64,000 nt of DNA, taken from the NCBI RefSeq assembly GCF_004216695.1, contig NZ_SGXC01000002.1, positions 1 through 64,000 of the forward strand. Direction: 5' to 3'. Each line of letters begins with the position of its first letter. Positions within the stretch are counted from its first letter, which is position 1. Origin of the DNA: Pigmentiphaga kullae (GTDB lineage: Bacteria; Pseudomonadota; Gammaproteobacteria; Burkholderiales; Burkholderiaceae_B). Both the position numbers and the translations under genes were made by a program. Positions 9,683 to 18,820 of this stretch are shown in pieces. The notes under the pieces are model-generated. The model saw only the letters and a program-made list of their open reading frames with translations. It was not told the origin of the DNA and ran no database searches.

Positions 9683-9981
9683 AGGGGGCTCCTTGAGGAC
9701 TGTCTACACGAGGCGACCGGGAAACAAGGGGAGTACGCCCCAAAAAGCCCGATCCTGGTGCACGCACCGTATCGCGGTAAGCGTCTTTGCTGCAATGCAC
9801 AAAACGTATTTTAAGGACGTATGGTCGAAAGTCAAGCTGCTCCGGCCGCGAATGTGTTGCGTTGCGCCACATTTTTTTGGTGCGATGCGCGATGCAGGGG
9901 CCCTTCGCGCGCCCCTGCATGGTGCGAGGCGTGGCACGGCGGCTACACTTCCCGACTGATCCGATCCGAAAGGCCGCCGTC
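9683..9981. other. Intergenic region with hairpins between phasin and exporter genes
   Basis: About 300 bases without a supported gene. Visible structure: an AT-rich stretch at 9795-9835 that probably holds the phasin promoter on the reverse strand, a hairpin GCGCCA/TGGTGC around a T-run (about 9864-9884), and a perfect 10-bp stem ATGCAGGGGC/GCCCCTGCAT (9892-9901 with 9911-9920) just upstream of the exporter start. Reading frames across it show no family resemblance. Confidence 0.5.
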
Positions 9982-10845
9982 GTGGGTTCCCCGCTGCCAT
10001 CACGCCTGATTTCCCCATTCTTCGTCCTGATCTGGAGCACCGGCTTCGTCGTCGCCCGCTACGGCCTGCCCTACGCCGAACCCCTGACTTTTCTTTCGAT
10101 GCGCTTCGCCGGCGTGCTGGCGGTACTGGCGCCGTTCAGCATCGGCGCCGGCATCGCCTGGCCGAGCCGGCGCCAGGGTATCCACATGGCGGTGGCCGGG
10201 GTGCTGCTGCAGGCCGGCTACCTGGGGGGCGTCTGGATCGCCATCCACCTGGGCATGGGGGCGGGCCTGGCGGCGCTGGTGGTGGGGCTGCAGCCACTGC
10301 TGACCGCAGTGGCCGGCCGCTGGATGGGCGAGCCGCCCTCCGCGCGGCAGTGGGCCGGGCTGGTCCTGGGATTCGTGGGCGTGGCCCTGGTGGTGGGCAA
10401 CCGCATCGGCACGCTGGGCCTGACGTGGCAGGCCCTGGCCTTCGCGGTGGCGGCGCTGCTCTCCATCACTGCCGGTACGGTCTATCAGCGGCGCTTCTGT
10501 CCCGGGGTGGACCTGCGGGCCGGGCTGCTGTTGCAGTTCGGCGCCTCGCTGGCCGTGGTGCTGCCGGCGGCCTGGTGGTTCGAGACCATGGCGGTGCAGT
10601 GGACCTGGGCGCTGGCGGGCGCCTGGGCGTGGTCGGTCTTCGCGCTGTCGATAGGCGCCATCTGCCTGTTGTTCCTGTTGATCCGGCGCGGCGCGGCCAC
10701 GCGCGTGGCGAGCCTGATGTATCTCACCCCGGCGGTGACGGCGCTGATGGCCTGGGCCGCCTTCGACGAACCGCTGACGGCGACCATGGTGGCCGGCATG
10801 GCGCTGTCGGCCTTCGCGGTGGCCTGGGCTCAGGGGAAACGATAG
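9982..10845 (+). CDS. DMT-superfamily (EamA) transporter
   Basis: About 287 residues with ten predicted membrane segments in two EamA repeats, each of five helices. The recognisable start is LISPFFVLIWSTGFVVARYG. Family members export amino acids, metabolites or drugs; the substrate here cannot be told. An open frame extends to 9787, but residues upstream of the GTG at 9982 are not part of the family fold, so GTG at 9982 was chosen. The ribosome site is weak (GAAAGG), so the start is the least certain part. Confidence 0.82.
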   Translation: MGSPLPSRLISPFFVLIWSTGFVVARYGLPYAEPLTFLSMRFAGVLAVLAPFSIGAGIAWPSRRQGIHMAVAGVLLQAGYLGGVWIAIHLGMGAGLAALVVGLQPLLTAVAGRWMGEPPSARQWAGLVLGFVGVALVVGNRIGTLGLTWQALAFAVAALLSITAGTVYQRRFCPGVDLRAGLLLQFGASLAVVLPAAWWFETMAVQWTWALAGAWAWSVFALSIGAICLLFLLIRRGAATRVASLMYLTPAVTALMAWAAFDEPLTATMVAGMALSAFAVAWAQGKR

Positions 10846-10950
10846 GCGAAACCGTCACGGCTTCGTGGTTTCCATCCCTTAAACTCGTCTCACCGCCGCG
10901 GGAATTGTCGGCTCGCGGCGCACCTATTCAACGAGGCAGGAGATAAAAGA

Positions 10951-11946
10951 ATGGCTATCCACAAGAAAGCTGTGTCCGTGGCGATCGGGGCCGCGGCCCT
11001 GGCCAGCGCGGCCGTCCTCGCACCTACGCAGGCGATGGCGCAGGGCTATCCCACCCGCCCGGTCACGATGATCGTGCCGTTCGCCGCCGGCGGTCCCACC
11101 GACGTGGTGGCGCGTTCGCTGGCCGAGGCCATGCGCAAGTCGCTGGGCCAGACCGTGGTGGTCGAGAACGTCGGCGGGGCCGGTGGCACCATCGGCACCG
11201 CCCGCGTGGCCAAGGCGCCGAACGACGGCTATACGGTGCTGCTGATGCACATCGGCTTCTCGACCGCGCCCGCGCTGTACCGCAAGCTGAGCTACGACCA
11301 GGCCCATGACTTCCAGCCGGTCGGGCTGACCGTCGACGTGCCCATGACCCTGATCGCGCGCGAGAACTTCCCGGCCGCCAACATCAAGGAATTCCTGACC
11401 TACGTGAAGGCGAACGCCGGCAAGCTGTCGATGGCCAACGCCGGCATCGGCTCGGCGTCGCATCTGTGCGGCCTGATGTTCATGAGCACGATAGGCTCGG
11501 AGTTCCAGACCATTCCCTACAAGGGAACCGCGCCGGCCATGAACGACCTGCTGGGCAAGCAGGTGGACTTCATGTGCGACCAGACCACCAACACCACCGG
11601 GCAGATCAAGGCCGGCAAGGTCAAGGCCTACGCGGTCACCAGCAAGACCCGCGTGCCCAGCCTGCCGGACCTGCCGACGCTGGACGAGTCGGGCCTGAAG
11701 GACTTCTCGGTGGGCATCTGGCACGGCCTGTGGGCGCCCAAGGGCACCTCGCCCGAGATCGTCGCCAAGCTCCAGGCCTCGCTGCAGGCCGGTTTGGACG
11801 ATCCCGCGTTCAAGCAGCGCATGACCGAACTGGGCGCCATCGTGCTGAACGACAAGGCCACGCCGGCGGCGCTCGACACGCTGGTCAAGTCCGAAACCGC
11901 CAAGTGGGGCGCGGTCATCAAGAAGGCCGGCGTCTACGCCGACTGA
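10951..11946 (+). CDS. Bug-family (TctC-like) periplasmic solute receptor
   Basis: A 331-residue protein with a signal peptide (cleavage near residue 30, AMA/QG) and the canonical Bug opening YPTRPVTMIVPFAAGG with PTDVVAR. The second half carries typical Bug sequence such as IWHGLWAPKGT. It has an AGGAGA site nine bases before the ATG. It stands alone between a DMT exporter and pbpG and is closed by a strong terminator, so it is an orphan receptor transcribed singly. Ligand unknown. Confidence 0.92.
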   Translation: MAIHKKAVSVAIGAAALASAAVLAPTQAMAQGYPTRPVTMIVPFAAGGPTDVVARSLAEAMRKSLGQTVVVENVGGAGGTIGTARVAKAPNDGYTVLLMHIGFSTAPALYRKLSYDQAHDFQPVGLTVDVPMTLIARENFPAANIKEFLTYVKANAGKLSMANAGIGSASHLCGLMFMSTIGSEFQTIPYKGTAPAMNDLLGKQVDFMCDQTTNTTGQIKAGKVKAYAVTSKTRVPSLPDLPTLDESGLKDFSVGIWHGLWAPKGTSPEIVAKLQASLQAGLDDPAFKQRMTELGAIVLNDKATPAALDTLVKSETAKWGAVIKKAGVYAD

Positions 11947-11965
11947 CCCCGCCATTCGCGACTGC

Positions 11966-12016
11966 GGGGGCGGCTGTCCCAGGGGACGCCGCCCCCATTT
12001 CATGGTGTTTTTTGTA
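11966..12016 (+). terminator. Rho-independent terminator after the Bug gene
   Basis: A 9-bp stem GGGGGCGGC/GCCGCCCCC (11966-11974 with 11988-11996), with additional GTCCC/GGGAC pairing inside the loop. A T-rich tail including TTTTTTTG follows about 10 bases later. Confidence 0.75.
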
Positions 12017-12038
12017 ATTTTTGCCGTGGTATTTAAAT

Positions 12039-12106
12039 AACGACTTAAAAAGTGCGCGCTAAGTCGTTCATTTAATGGAGATTTTTGGCTCGAAATCTGA
12101 TATGCT
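12039..12106 (+). promoter_or_regulatory. Inverted repeat and probable -10 element upstream of pbpG
   Basis: AACGACTTA (12039-12047) and TAAGTCGTT (12060-12068) form a perfect 9-bp inverted repeat with a 12-base loop in an AT-rich stretch. TATGCT (12101-12106), 35 bases before the pbpG ATG, is a -10 candidate. No good -35 is visible, which could fit an activator- or alternative-sigma-dependent promoter. Function is inferred. Confidence 0.4.
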
Positions 12107-12140
12107 GCGGCGCCTGGGCTGAGTCGTTACCGGAGGAAAC

Positions 12141-13187
12141 ATGGCGCGCATCAGAAAGAGGATTCTGTCGGTTTCATTGATGTGCGCGCTAACCGCCGGG
12201 CTGGTCCTGCCCGCCGCTGCTCCCGTCGCCTACGCGGCCACCACGACCAAGAGCGCCAAGGCCAAGCCGGCCAAGAAGGCCACGGCCGCCAAGGCCAAGC
12301 CCACCAAGTCCGCCAAGGCTGCCAAGACCGCCTCCGCCAAGAAGCGCGCCGCCAAGGCGGCACCCAGGAAGGCCGTCGCCGCCGCCAGCATCCGCCATGC
12401 TTCCTATGCGCCCTCCGCCGCGCTCGAGGACGCCGACGGCAATCTGTCGCTGCGTTCCAGCGTGGCTTTCGTGCAGGACCTGAATTCCTCCGACGTCCTG
12501 TTCGCCAAGAACGAGGGCGCGGTCGCTCCCATCGCCTCCATCACCAAGCTGATGACCGCGCTGGTCGTGGTCGATGCCGGCCTGCCGCTGGACGAGATGA
12601 TCGAGATCACGACCGACGACATCGACACGCACAAGTTCACGCATTCCCGCCTGTCGGTGGGTACGCGCCTGTCGCGGGCCGACATGCTGCACCTGGCGCT
12701 GATGTCTTCCGAGAACCGCGCCGCCAACGCGCTGGGCCGCAACTATCCCGGGGGCCTGCCGGCGTTCGTGCAGGCCATGAACGCGAAGGCCGTGGCGCTG
12801 GGCATGCAGGATACCCATTACGTCGAGCCCACCGGCCTGTCGAGCGAGAACGTCTCCAGCGCCCGCGACCTGGTGCGCCTGATGCGCGAAGGTTCGCAGC
12901 GTCCGCTGATCCGCCAGTACACGACCGATACCGAGTACTCCGTCGAGGTCGCCGGCCGGCACCAGACCTTCCGCAACACCAACCGCCTGGTGGCGCGTTC
13001 CGACTGGAACATCATCGTGTCCAAGACCGGTTTCATCAACGAAGCCGGGCGCTGCCTGGTCATGCTGGCCAACATCGGCGGCCGCGACATGGCCATCGTG
13101 CTGCTCGATTCGGTCGGTTCGCTCACGCGCACGGCCGATGCCCAGCGCATCCGCCAGTGGGTCCAGCGAGAGATCGGCGCGTTGTAG
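12141..13187 (+). CDS. pbpG: D-alanyl-D-alanine endopeptidase/carboxypeptidase (PBP7-like, S11 family)
   Basis: 348 residues: signal peptide (about 1-32, VAYA/AT), an alanine/lysine-rich linker (about 33-85), then an S11 penicillin-binding domain. Active-site motifs are intact: SITK (133-136), SEN (190-192) and KTG (295-297). PBP7-type enzymes cut D-Ala-meso-DAP cross-links of peptidoglycan in the periplasm. The basic low-complexity linker is longer than in enterobacterial PbpG and may bind the cell wall or DNA non-specifically. A strong GGAGGAAAC site precedes the ATG. A terminator follows. Confidence 0.9.
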   Translation: MARIRKRILSVSLMCALTAGLVLPAAAPVAYAATTTKSAKAKPAKKATAAKAKPTKSAKAAKTASAKKRAAKAAPRKAVAAASIRHASYAPSAALEDADGNLSLRSSVAFVQDLNSSDVLFAKNEGAVAPIASITKLMTALVVVDAGLPLDEMIEITTDDIDTHKFTHSRLSVGTRLSRADMLHLALMSSENRAANALGRNYPGGLPAFVQAMNAKAVALGMQDTHYVEPTGLSSENVSSARDLVRLMREGSQRPLIRQYTTDTEYSVEVAGRHQTFRNTNRLVARSDWNIIVSKTGFINEAGRCLVMLANIGGRDMAIVLLDSVGSLTRTADAQRIRQWVQREIGAL

Positions 13188-13209
13188 GCCGCCGTTTCTC
13201 CAAGCCCCG

Positions 13210-13241
13210 ACAACGCCGCGCTTGCGCGGCGTTTGTTTTTT
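13210..13241 (+). terminator. Rho-independent terminator after pbpG
   Basis: A perfect 10-bp stem AACGCCGCGC/GCGCGGCGTT with a 2-base loop centre (13212-13233), followed by TGTTTTTT. It sits between pbpG and the convergent LysR gene. Confidence 0.9.
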
Positions 13242-13250
13242 CGCGCGCCT

Positions 13251-14162
13251 TCAGGGTGCGGCGGGCGCGAACCTGTCCTCATACAGGGCGCGCAGCCAGT
13301 CGATGAATACCCGCACGCGCGGGGACAACTGGCGGTGCGACGGGTAGAGCACCGACAGCGGCAGGTCCGGGCTGGGCCATTCGGCCAGGACCTCCACCAG
13401 CCGTCCGTCCCGCAGTTCGTCCAGGACATGGAAGCGCGGCAACTGGATCAGGCCGCAGCCGCGCAGCGCGCAGGTCACGTAGTTCTCGGCATCGTTCACC
13501 GACATCCAGCCTCCCAGCGCATAGCTGCGGACCTGGCCGTCGATCACCAGTTCCAGCGGGTAGTCGGCCGTGCCCTGGCTGGCGAAGAATCGCACGGCCT
13601 GATGCCCCGCCAGATCGTCCGGATGGCGCGGCGTGCCGAAGCGGGCCAGGTAGGCGGGGCTGGCGCAGACGACCTGGGGCATGACGGCCAGCGGCCGGGC
13701 GACCAGGGACGAATCGCGCGGGCGGCCCGCGCGTATCACGCAATCGACGCCTTCGCGGACCAGGTCGACCAGCCGGTCGCCGCTGCTGACGACGAGGTCG
13801 ATGCCCGGATAGCGATCGCGGAACCCGTCTATGCTGGGCAGGACGATGCGGGTCGCGTGCGTGCCGTGCATGTCCACGCGCAGGACGCCGCGCGGATTCG
13901 ACGCCACATGCCGCAGCGAGGACTCGGCCTCGTCCAGCTCGCTCAGCACGTGCACGCAGCGCTCATAGAAGGCCTGGCCATCCAGTGTCGGACGGACATG
14001 GCGCGTGGTGCGTTCGAGCAGGCGCGTCGCCAGCCTGGCTTCCAGCTCCTTGATGGCGTGGGTGGCGGTGGCCCGGGGAATGTCGAGCGCCATCGCGGCC
14101 CGGCTGAAGCTGCCCAGTTCCACGATGCGGGTGAACAGTTGGAGCGATTCGAAGCGGTCCAC
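13251..14162 (-). CDS. LysR-family transcriptional regulator
   Basis: A 303-residue regulator with an N-terminal winged HTH (MDRFESLQLFTRIVELGSFS, residues 1-60) and a C-terminal LysR substrate-binding domain. It resembles the large CrgA/AaeR-type subgroup. It starts with GTG; no in-frame ATG lies upstream and the GTG gives the standard LysR N terminus. It diverges from an SDR oxidoreductase gene, the arrangement in which such regulators usually control their neighbour. That inference is unproven here, since about 195 bp including a GC-rich repeat separates them. Confidence 0.9.
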   Translation of the reverse strand: MDRFESLQLFTRIVELGSFSRAAMALDIPRATATHAIKELEARLATRLLERTTRHVRPTLDGQAFYERCVHVLSELDEAESSLRHVASNPRGVLRVDMHGTHATRIVLPSIDGFRDRYPGIDLVVSSGDRLVDLVREGVDCVIRAGRPRDSSLVARPLAVMPQVVCASPAYLARFGTPRHPDDLAGHQAVRFFASQGTADYPLELVIDGQVRSYALGGWMSVNDAENYVTCALRGCGLIQLPRFHVLDELRDGRLVEVLAEWPSPDLPLSVLYPSHRQLSPRVRVFIDWLRALYEDRFAPAAP

Positions 14163-14263
14163 GGGGATTGTTGTCTGTCATTGAATTGATATGCCAATTT
14201 AGCAGGGTTTATCTCAATTCAATAAACAAGAAGAATGCTCGCCATACTTTCTTCTTTTTCATC

Positions 14264-14335
14264 GCCGGGCCGCCCCAAGATGAAAGCGCCCCCTTGGGGG
14301 GGGGCAGCGCCGCCGCGAAGCGGCAAGCGTGGGGG
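14264..14335. repeat. GC-rich interspersed intergenic repeat, related copy B
   Basis: Begins with GCCGGGCCGCCCCAAG (14264-14279), identical to 8997-9012. It continues with C-run/G-run pairing (CCCCCTTGGGGGG) and a CCGC-GAAG-CGG hairpin, ending in GTGGGGGC. It lies between a divergent LysR/SDR pair just upstream of the SDR ribosome site, so it is unlikely to be a terminator here. Confidence 0.65.
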
Positions 14336-14357
14336 CATTTTCATATCAGGAAAACTC

Positions 14358-15098
14358 ATGAGTACGGACATCACGAAAACCGCCATCGTCACCGGAGGTT
14401 CGCGAGGCATCGGCCACGCCATTGCCCGCAGGCTGGCGGCCGATGGCTACGCGGTGGTCGTCAACTACGCGGGCAATGCCGCCAAGGCGCAGGAAACCGT
14501 GGCCGCGATCCAGGCCGCCGGCGGCCGGGCGCTGGCGGTCCAGGGGGACGTGGGGCGCGAAGAGGACGTGGCCGCGCTGTTCGCCAGCGCCCGGCAGGCC
14601 TATGGCCGGATCGACGTCGTGGTCAACAGCGCGGGCGTCATGCCGATGGCGCCGATCGCTCCGGCCAGCCTGGCCGATTTCGACAGGGTGATCGCCACGA
14701 ACCTGCGCGGCGCCTTCCTGGTGCTGGCACAGGCCGCCGCGCACGTGGGCGAGGGCGGGCGCATCATCGCGCTTTCCACCAGCGTCATCGCCCGCGCCTT
14801 CCCGTCCTACGGCCCCTACATCGCCTCCAAGGCGGGGGTCGAGGGGCTGGTGCGGGTGCTGGCGAACGAACTGCGCGGGCGAAGCGTCACGGTCAACGCG
14901 GTGGCGCCGGGACCGGTCGGCACCGAGCTGTTCTTCAATGGCAAGACGGCCGAGCAGATCGACCAGATCGCGCGGCTGGCGCCGCTGGAGCGCCTGGGCA
15001 CGCCGGAGGAGATCGCCGCCGCGGTGTCCTTTCTCGCGGGCCCGGATGGCGGCTGGGTGAATGGGCAGGTGTTGCGGGCCAACGGCGGCTTTGCCTGA
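14358..15098 (+). CDS. SDR-family oxidoreductase (FabG-like)
   Basis: A 246-residue short-chain dehydrogenase with an intact cofactor loop TGGSRGIG (residues 12-19), the NSAG motif, a catalytic serine region (LSTSV) and YIASK supplying the Tyr and Lys. It is an NAD(P)-dependent cytoplasmic oxidoreductase; the substrate cannot be predicted. It is close to the 3-oxoacyl-ACP-reductase-like group often controlled by a divergent LysR regulator, as here. The start is the ATG after AGGAAAACTC. Confidence 0.9.
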   Translation: MSTDITKTAIVTGGSRGIGHAIARRLAADGYAVVVNYAGNAAKAQETVAAIQAAGGRALAVQGDVGREEDVAALFASARQAYGRIDVVVNSAGVMPMAPIAPASLADFDRVIATNLRGAFLVLAQAAAHVGEGGRIIALSTSVIARAFPSYGPYIASKAGVEGLVRVLANELRGRSVTVNAVAPGPVGTELFFNGKTAEQIDQIARLAPLERLGTPEEIAAAVSFLAGPDGGWVNGQVLRANGGFA

Positions 15099-15128
15099 GG
15101 CGGGCCGGCGCCGCGCCAGCCCCTCCGG

Positions 15129-15956
15129 TCAGGCGGCCGATACCGCGTGCGACGGCTCGTAGCCCAGGGCGTCGGAGATCTGGCCCGCGGTGTCCACCAG
15201 GGCATCGATCCAGCCGTCCTGCATGCGGTCCGCCGGCGCCGAGATCGACAGGCCGGCAATCAGCTTGCCCGTGTCGTCATGGACGCCGGCCGCGATGCAG
15301 CGCACGCCCATTTCCAGTTCCTCGTTGTCGCGGGCATAGCCCTTGGCGCGTACCTGGTCCAGTTCGCGTTCGAGCTTGGCCAGGTCGGTCAGGCTGTTGG
15401 CGGTATGGCCGTGCAAGCCGGTGCGCAGCGCATAGGCGCGTATCAATCGGGCATCGTCGGCCGACAGGAACAGCTTGCCGGTGGAGGTCAGGTGCAGCGG
15501 GGCGCGGCCGCCGATGGCGCGCACCACCTGCATGCCCGAGCGTTCGCTGTAGGCACGGTCGATGTAGACGATCTCGTCGCCCTGGCGCACCGAAAGGTTG
15601 ACGGTCTGGCCGGTCAGGCGATGCAGCATGCGCATGGGCGTGATGGCGGCGTCGCGCACGTTCAGCCGGCCCTTGACCAGGTGGCCCAGTTCCAGCAGCC
15701 GCATGCCCAGGCTGTACATGCCGCTGTCGACGCGGTCGACGTAGCGGCCGGCGACCAGGTCGTTCAGGATGCGGTGGGCCGTGGACGGGTGCAGGCCGGT
15801 GGCCTGGGCCAGCTCCTTCAGGCTGACAGGATCGGGATGTTCGGCCAGGGCGTCGAGCAGGTGCATGGTGCGTTCCAGCACCTGGATGGCGATCTGCGGC
15901 GCGGGTGCCGCGGACGGGGCGATCATGGCCGCGTCGGGGGTCGTGACTCTTGGCAT
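15129..15956 (-). CDS. IclR-family transcriptional regulator
   Basis: 275 residues with a winged HTH (about 24-85: SLKELAQATGLHPSTAHRIL) and the IclR effector-binding GAF-like domain (about 95-265). A short alanine/proline-rich N-terminal extension precedes the HTH, and an internal ATG at residue 11 is a possible alternative start. It converges on the SDR gene and is divergent from nothing close. Its own upstream region has two palindromes (15995-16012) in the style of IclR sites, so autoregulation is plausible. Target genes are unknown. Confidence 0.9.
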   Translation of the reverse strand: MPRVTTPDAAMIAPSAAPAPQIAIQVLERTMHLLDALAEHPDPVSLKELAQATGLHPSTAHRILNDLVAGRYVDRVDSGMYSLGMRLLELGHLVKGRLNVRDAAITPMRMLHRLTGQTVNLSVRQGDEIVYIDRAYSERSGMQVVRAIGGRAPLHLTSTGKLFLSADDARLIRAYALRTGLHGHTANSLTDLAKLERELDQVRAKGYARDNEELEMGVRCIAAGVHDDTGKLIAGLSISAPADRMQDGWIDALVDTAGQISDALGYEPSHAVSAA

Positions 15957-15994
15957 TGTCGTGGTGAGTCTCTACGCGATGAAGCTAGTTTATC

Positions 15995-16012
15995 CCATAT
16001 GGTGAAATTTCA
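15995..16012. promoter_or_regulatory. Adjacent palindromes upstream of the IclR gene
   Basis: CCATATGG (15995-16002) and TGAAATTTCA (16003-16012) are perfect palindromes placed end to end, about 40-55 bases upstream of the IclR start. IclR-family sites are often TGGAAA/TTTCCA-like palindromes, so an operator is plausible. Confidence 0.4.
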
Positions 16013-16154
16013 TAGTTCCATTACACCGCAGATGGGTGGCCTTTCTGCATTGCAGCAGGCCATTTCTTATAGGTTCAGTATAACGCCAATGCAATGAATT
16101 TCCGCGACGCAACATCCCCCGTTGTCATACAAGGCACACGGGGATAACCCGAGG

Positions 16155-17198
16155 CTAGCGTCGAGCCCGCGAAACGGCCGCCAGGCAGTCCCCGACCAGC
16201 GCCGGCCCGCGATAGATGAGACCGGTGTAGAGCTGGACCGCGTCCGCGCCCGCCGCGAGCTTCTCGGCCGCGTGGCGGCCTTCCAGGATGCCGCCCACGC
16301 CGATGATGGCCAGCGCGCCGCCGGCCTGGCGCCGCAGGCGTTCGACCACCCGCAGCGACATTTCCCGTACCGGCGTGCCGGACAGGCCGCCGGCTTCGCC
16401 CGCATGGGGCAGGCCCTGGACGGCATCGCGGGACAGCGTGGTATTGGTGGCGATGACGCCGTCGATGCCATGGCGGGGCAGCAGGTCGGCGATGGCGTCG
16501 ATCTGGCCTTCGTCCAGGTCCGGCGCGATCTTGACCGCCAGCGGCACGCGGCGGCCGTGCCGGGCCGCCAGGGTGTCCCGGGCCTGGTCGAGCTGGCGCA
16601 GCAGGCCGGACAGCTCGTCGGCGCCTTGCAGGCTGCGCAGGTTCTGGGTGTTGGGCGACGAGATGTTGATGGCGACGTAGTCGGCATGCGGATACACCGC
16701 CTCGAGCCCGGCCAGATAGTCGTCGGCCGCCTTGTCGATGGGCGTGTCGGCGTTCTTGCCTATGTTCAGTCCCAGGATGCCGCCGCGCGCGCGATAGCCG
16801 CTGCGCTGGACGTTGGCCAGGAACACGGCCAGTCCGTCGTTGTTGAAGCCCATGCGGTTGATCAGCGCCTCGGCGCGCGGCAGGCGGAACAGGCGGGGCA
16901 GCGGGTTGCCGGGCTGGGGCCGGGGCGTGACCGTGCCGATTTCCATGAAGCCGAAGCCCAGGCTGCCCAGTGCGTCGATATGCCCGCCGTTCTTGTCCAG
17001 GCCGGCGGCCAGGCCGACCGCGTTGGGCAGCGTCAGGCCCATGACGGTGACGGGGCGGTCCGGCACGCGGGCGGGACGCGTCCATCCCATGTCGTACACG
17101 CGTTGCAGCGTGGACAGGGTCAGGGCATGGGCGGTTTCGGGTTCCAGGGCGAACAGGGCTGGACGCAGCAGCGGATAGGCTTGAAAAAACGCGGACAT
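16155..17198 (-). CDS. pyrD: Dihydroorotate dehydrogenase (quinone), class 2
   Basis: 347 residues beginning [13 protein letters not shown], the membrane-associating N-terminal helices of class 2 enzymes. The FMN-binding core is intact ([12 protein letters not shown] near residue 60, [10 protein letters not shown], and [14 protein letters not shown] with the catalytic Ser; IGVGGI near the C terminus). It oxidises dihydroorotate to orotate with quinone at the inner membrane, in pyrimidine synthesis. An open frame continues far upstream, but only the ATG at 17198 gives the family N terminus. It is the last gene of the operon Nudix-aat-bpt-pyrD, 14 bases after bpt. Confidence 0.96.
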   Translation of the reverse strand: MSAFFQAYPLLRPALFALEPETAHALTLSTLQRVYDMGWTRPARVPDRPVTVMGLTLPNAVGLAAGLDKNGGHIDALGSLGFGFMEIGTVTPRPQPGNPLPRLFRLPRAEALINRMGFNNDGLAVFLANVQRSGYRARGGILGLNIGKNADTPIDKAADDYLAGLEAVYPHADYVAINISSPNTQNLRSLQGADELSGLLRQLDQARDTLAARHGRRVPLAVKIAPDLDEGQIDAIADLLPRHGIDGVIATNTTLSRDAVQGLPHAGEAGGLSGTPVREMSLRVVERLRRQAGGALAIIGVGGILEGRHAAEKLAAGADAVQLYTGLIYRGPALVGDCLAAVSRARR

Positions 17199-17212
17199 CA
17201 GGCGGATGGGGG

Positions 17213-18040
17213 TCAGGAGGTGGAGGACGGCGCATCGTCGGGATGGCCGTGGCGGGTGGAGGCGTGCAGGCGGCTGGTATCGATGACGGCCGGCGCGGCG
17301 GGCTGGGCGGCCGGCGGGCCGGCGTACTCGCGCCATTCGCCGTTGACCAGCATTTCCAGCGGCCGGAAGTTCACCTTGTAGGCCATCTTCGGGCTTTGTT
17401 CTATCCAGTATCCCAGATAGAGATGAGGCAGCTCCAGCAGTCGGCATTGCTCGAGCTGCCAGAGTATGTTCCAGGTGCCCAGGCTGCCCTTCATGTCGGG
17501 ATCGAAGAAGGTATAGACCGACGACAGGCCGTCGGACAGCACGTCCATGATGGACACCATGCGCAGGCACCCCTGCCGGTCGCGGAATTCGACCAGGCGG
17601 GTGTTGACGCGGCTCTGGAGCAGGAACTGGGCGTACTGCTCGCGGCTGTCCTGGTCCATGCCGCCGCCGCGGTGGCGGGTCGACTGGTAGCGCTGGTAGA
17701 GCGCGTAGTGTTCGGACGAATAGGCCAGTTCGGCCACGAAGACCTGCAGGTCGGCATGGCGCTTCCAGGTGCGGGCCTGGGTGCGGTTGGGCAGGAAGCG
17801 GTCCACCGGCACCCGCACCGGCACGCAGGCGCGGCAGCCGTCGCAGTGGGGCCGGTAGGTGAACACGCCGCTGCGGCGAAATCCCATGCGCACCAGCTCG
17901 GAATAGACGTCGGCGTTGATCAGGTGGCTGGGCGTGGCCACCTGCGAGCGCGCCATCCGGTCGCCCAGATAGCTGCACGGGTAGGGGGCGGTCGCGTAGA
18001 ACTGCAGCGCGGCGAAGGGGAGTTCTCGAAGATGCGTCAT
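17213..18040 (-). CDS. bpt: Aspartate/glutamate leucyltransferase (leucyl-tRNA-protein transferase)
   Basis: A 275-residue member of the Ate1/Bpt family. The N-terminal cysteine cluster [13 protein letters not shown] and the C-terminal GCN5-like core ([20 protein letters not shown]) are present. Bpt attaches leucine to N-terminal Asp or Glu and so marks proteins for ClpS/ClpAP degradation. Placed 7 bases after aat, which encodes the other N-end-rule transferase, so the two form a functional pair. The proline/alanine-rich C-terminal tail (about residues 240-275) is disordered and variable in the family. Confidence 0.94.
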   Translation of the reverse strand: MTHLRELPFAALQFYATAPYPCSYLGDRMARSQVATPSHLINADVYSELVRMGFRRSGVFTYRPHCDGCRACVPVRVPVDRFLPNRTQARTWKRHADLQVFVAELAYSSEHYALYQRYQSTRHRGGGMDQDSREQYAQFLLQSRVNTRLVEFRDRQGCLRMVSIMDVLSDGLSSVYTFFDPDMKGSLGTWNILWQLEQCRLLELPHLYLGYWIEQSPKMAYKVNFRPLEMLVNGEWREYAGPPAAQPAAPAVIDTSRLHASTRHGHPDDAPSSTS

Positions 18041-18047
18041 GCGCGGT

Positions 18048-18803
18048 TCAGCCGGGATCGGCCGCAGCGTGGGGTGCGTCCAGATCGACGATCTCGCCGT
18101 CGTGGCGCAGCCTGCCCGACCGCCACGGAAGCTCGGGCATCCGGGTGAATTTTACAATCAGCTGCTGGAATTGCGCGCGGGCAATCGTCGTGCCCCCCAG
18201 CGAGGCCAGATGGCGCGTGTCCTGCTGGCAGTCGATCATCTCCACGCCGTGGCGGCGCAGGAAGCGTACCAGGTAGGCCAGGGCGATCTTGGAACCGTCG
18301 GCCACCCGGGTGAACATCGATTCCCCGTAGAACATCCGGCCCAGGCTGACGCCGTACAGGCCGCCCATCAGTTCGCCGTCGATCCAGGTTTCCACCGAAT
18401 GCACCTGGCCGTGCCGGTGCCAGAGCCGATAGGCCCGCTGCATGGGCAGGGTGATCCAGGTGGCGGGGCGCTCGTCGCTGCGCGGCGCCGCGCAGGCGCG
18501 CATGACGTCGTCGAACGCCGTGTCCACCCTGACCTCGATGGCGGGGTCGCGTTCGACCTGCCGCAGTTTCTTGCGCAGCGAGTGCGAAGGCGAGAAGCGG
18601 TCGGTGAACAGCACCATGCGCGGGTCCGGGCTCCACCACAGGATGGGTTCGCCCGGCAGGTACCACGGGAAGGCGCCGTGCGCGTACGCGGCGCGCAGCC
18701 GTTCGACGGACAGGTCGGCGCCCACGGCCAGCAGGCCCGGGGGATCCTCGAGCGCGTCGTCGAGCGGCGGGAAGGGCGTGTCCGGCTCCAGCAGGGCCGG
18801 CAT
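18048..18803 (-). CDS. aat: Leucyl/phenylalanyl-tRNA-protein transferase
   Basis: 251 residues with family signatures [13 protein letters not shown] and [18 protein letters not shown]. It transfers Leu or Phe from tRNA to N-terminal Arg/Lys in the bacterial N-end rule. The frame is open well upstream, but [13 protein letters not shown] at 18803 is the natural N terminus. It lies between the Nudix gene (17 bases) and bpt (7 bases) in one operon. Confidence 0.95.
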   Translation of the reverse strand: MPALLEPDTPFPPLDDALEDPPGLLAVGADLSVERLRAAYAHGAFPWYLPGEPILWWSPDPRMVLFTDRFSPSHSLRKKLRQVERDPAIEVRVDTAFDDVMRACAAPRSDERPATWITLPMQRAYRLWHRHGQVHSVETWIDGELMGGLYGVSLGRMFYGESMFTRVADGSKIALAYLVRFLRRHGVEMIDCQQDTRHLASLGGTTIARAQFQQLIVKFTRMPELPWRSGRLRHDGEIVDLDAPHAAADPG

Positions 18804-18820
18804 GCGTGGACGCGGGGGGC

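Noticed and set aside
12240-12380. Apparent tandem repeat of AAGGCC/GCCAAG units
   Set aside because: It is codon-level repetition of Ala-Lys in the PbpG linker, not an independent repeat element or CRISPR.
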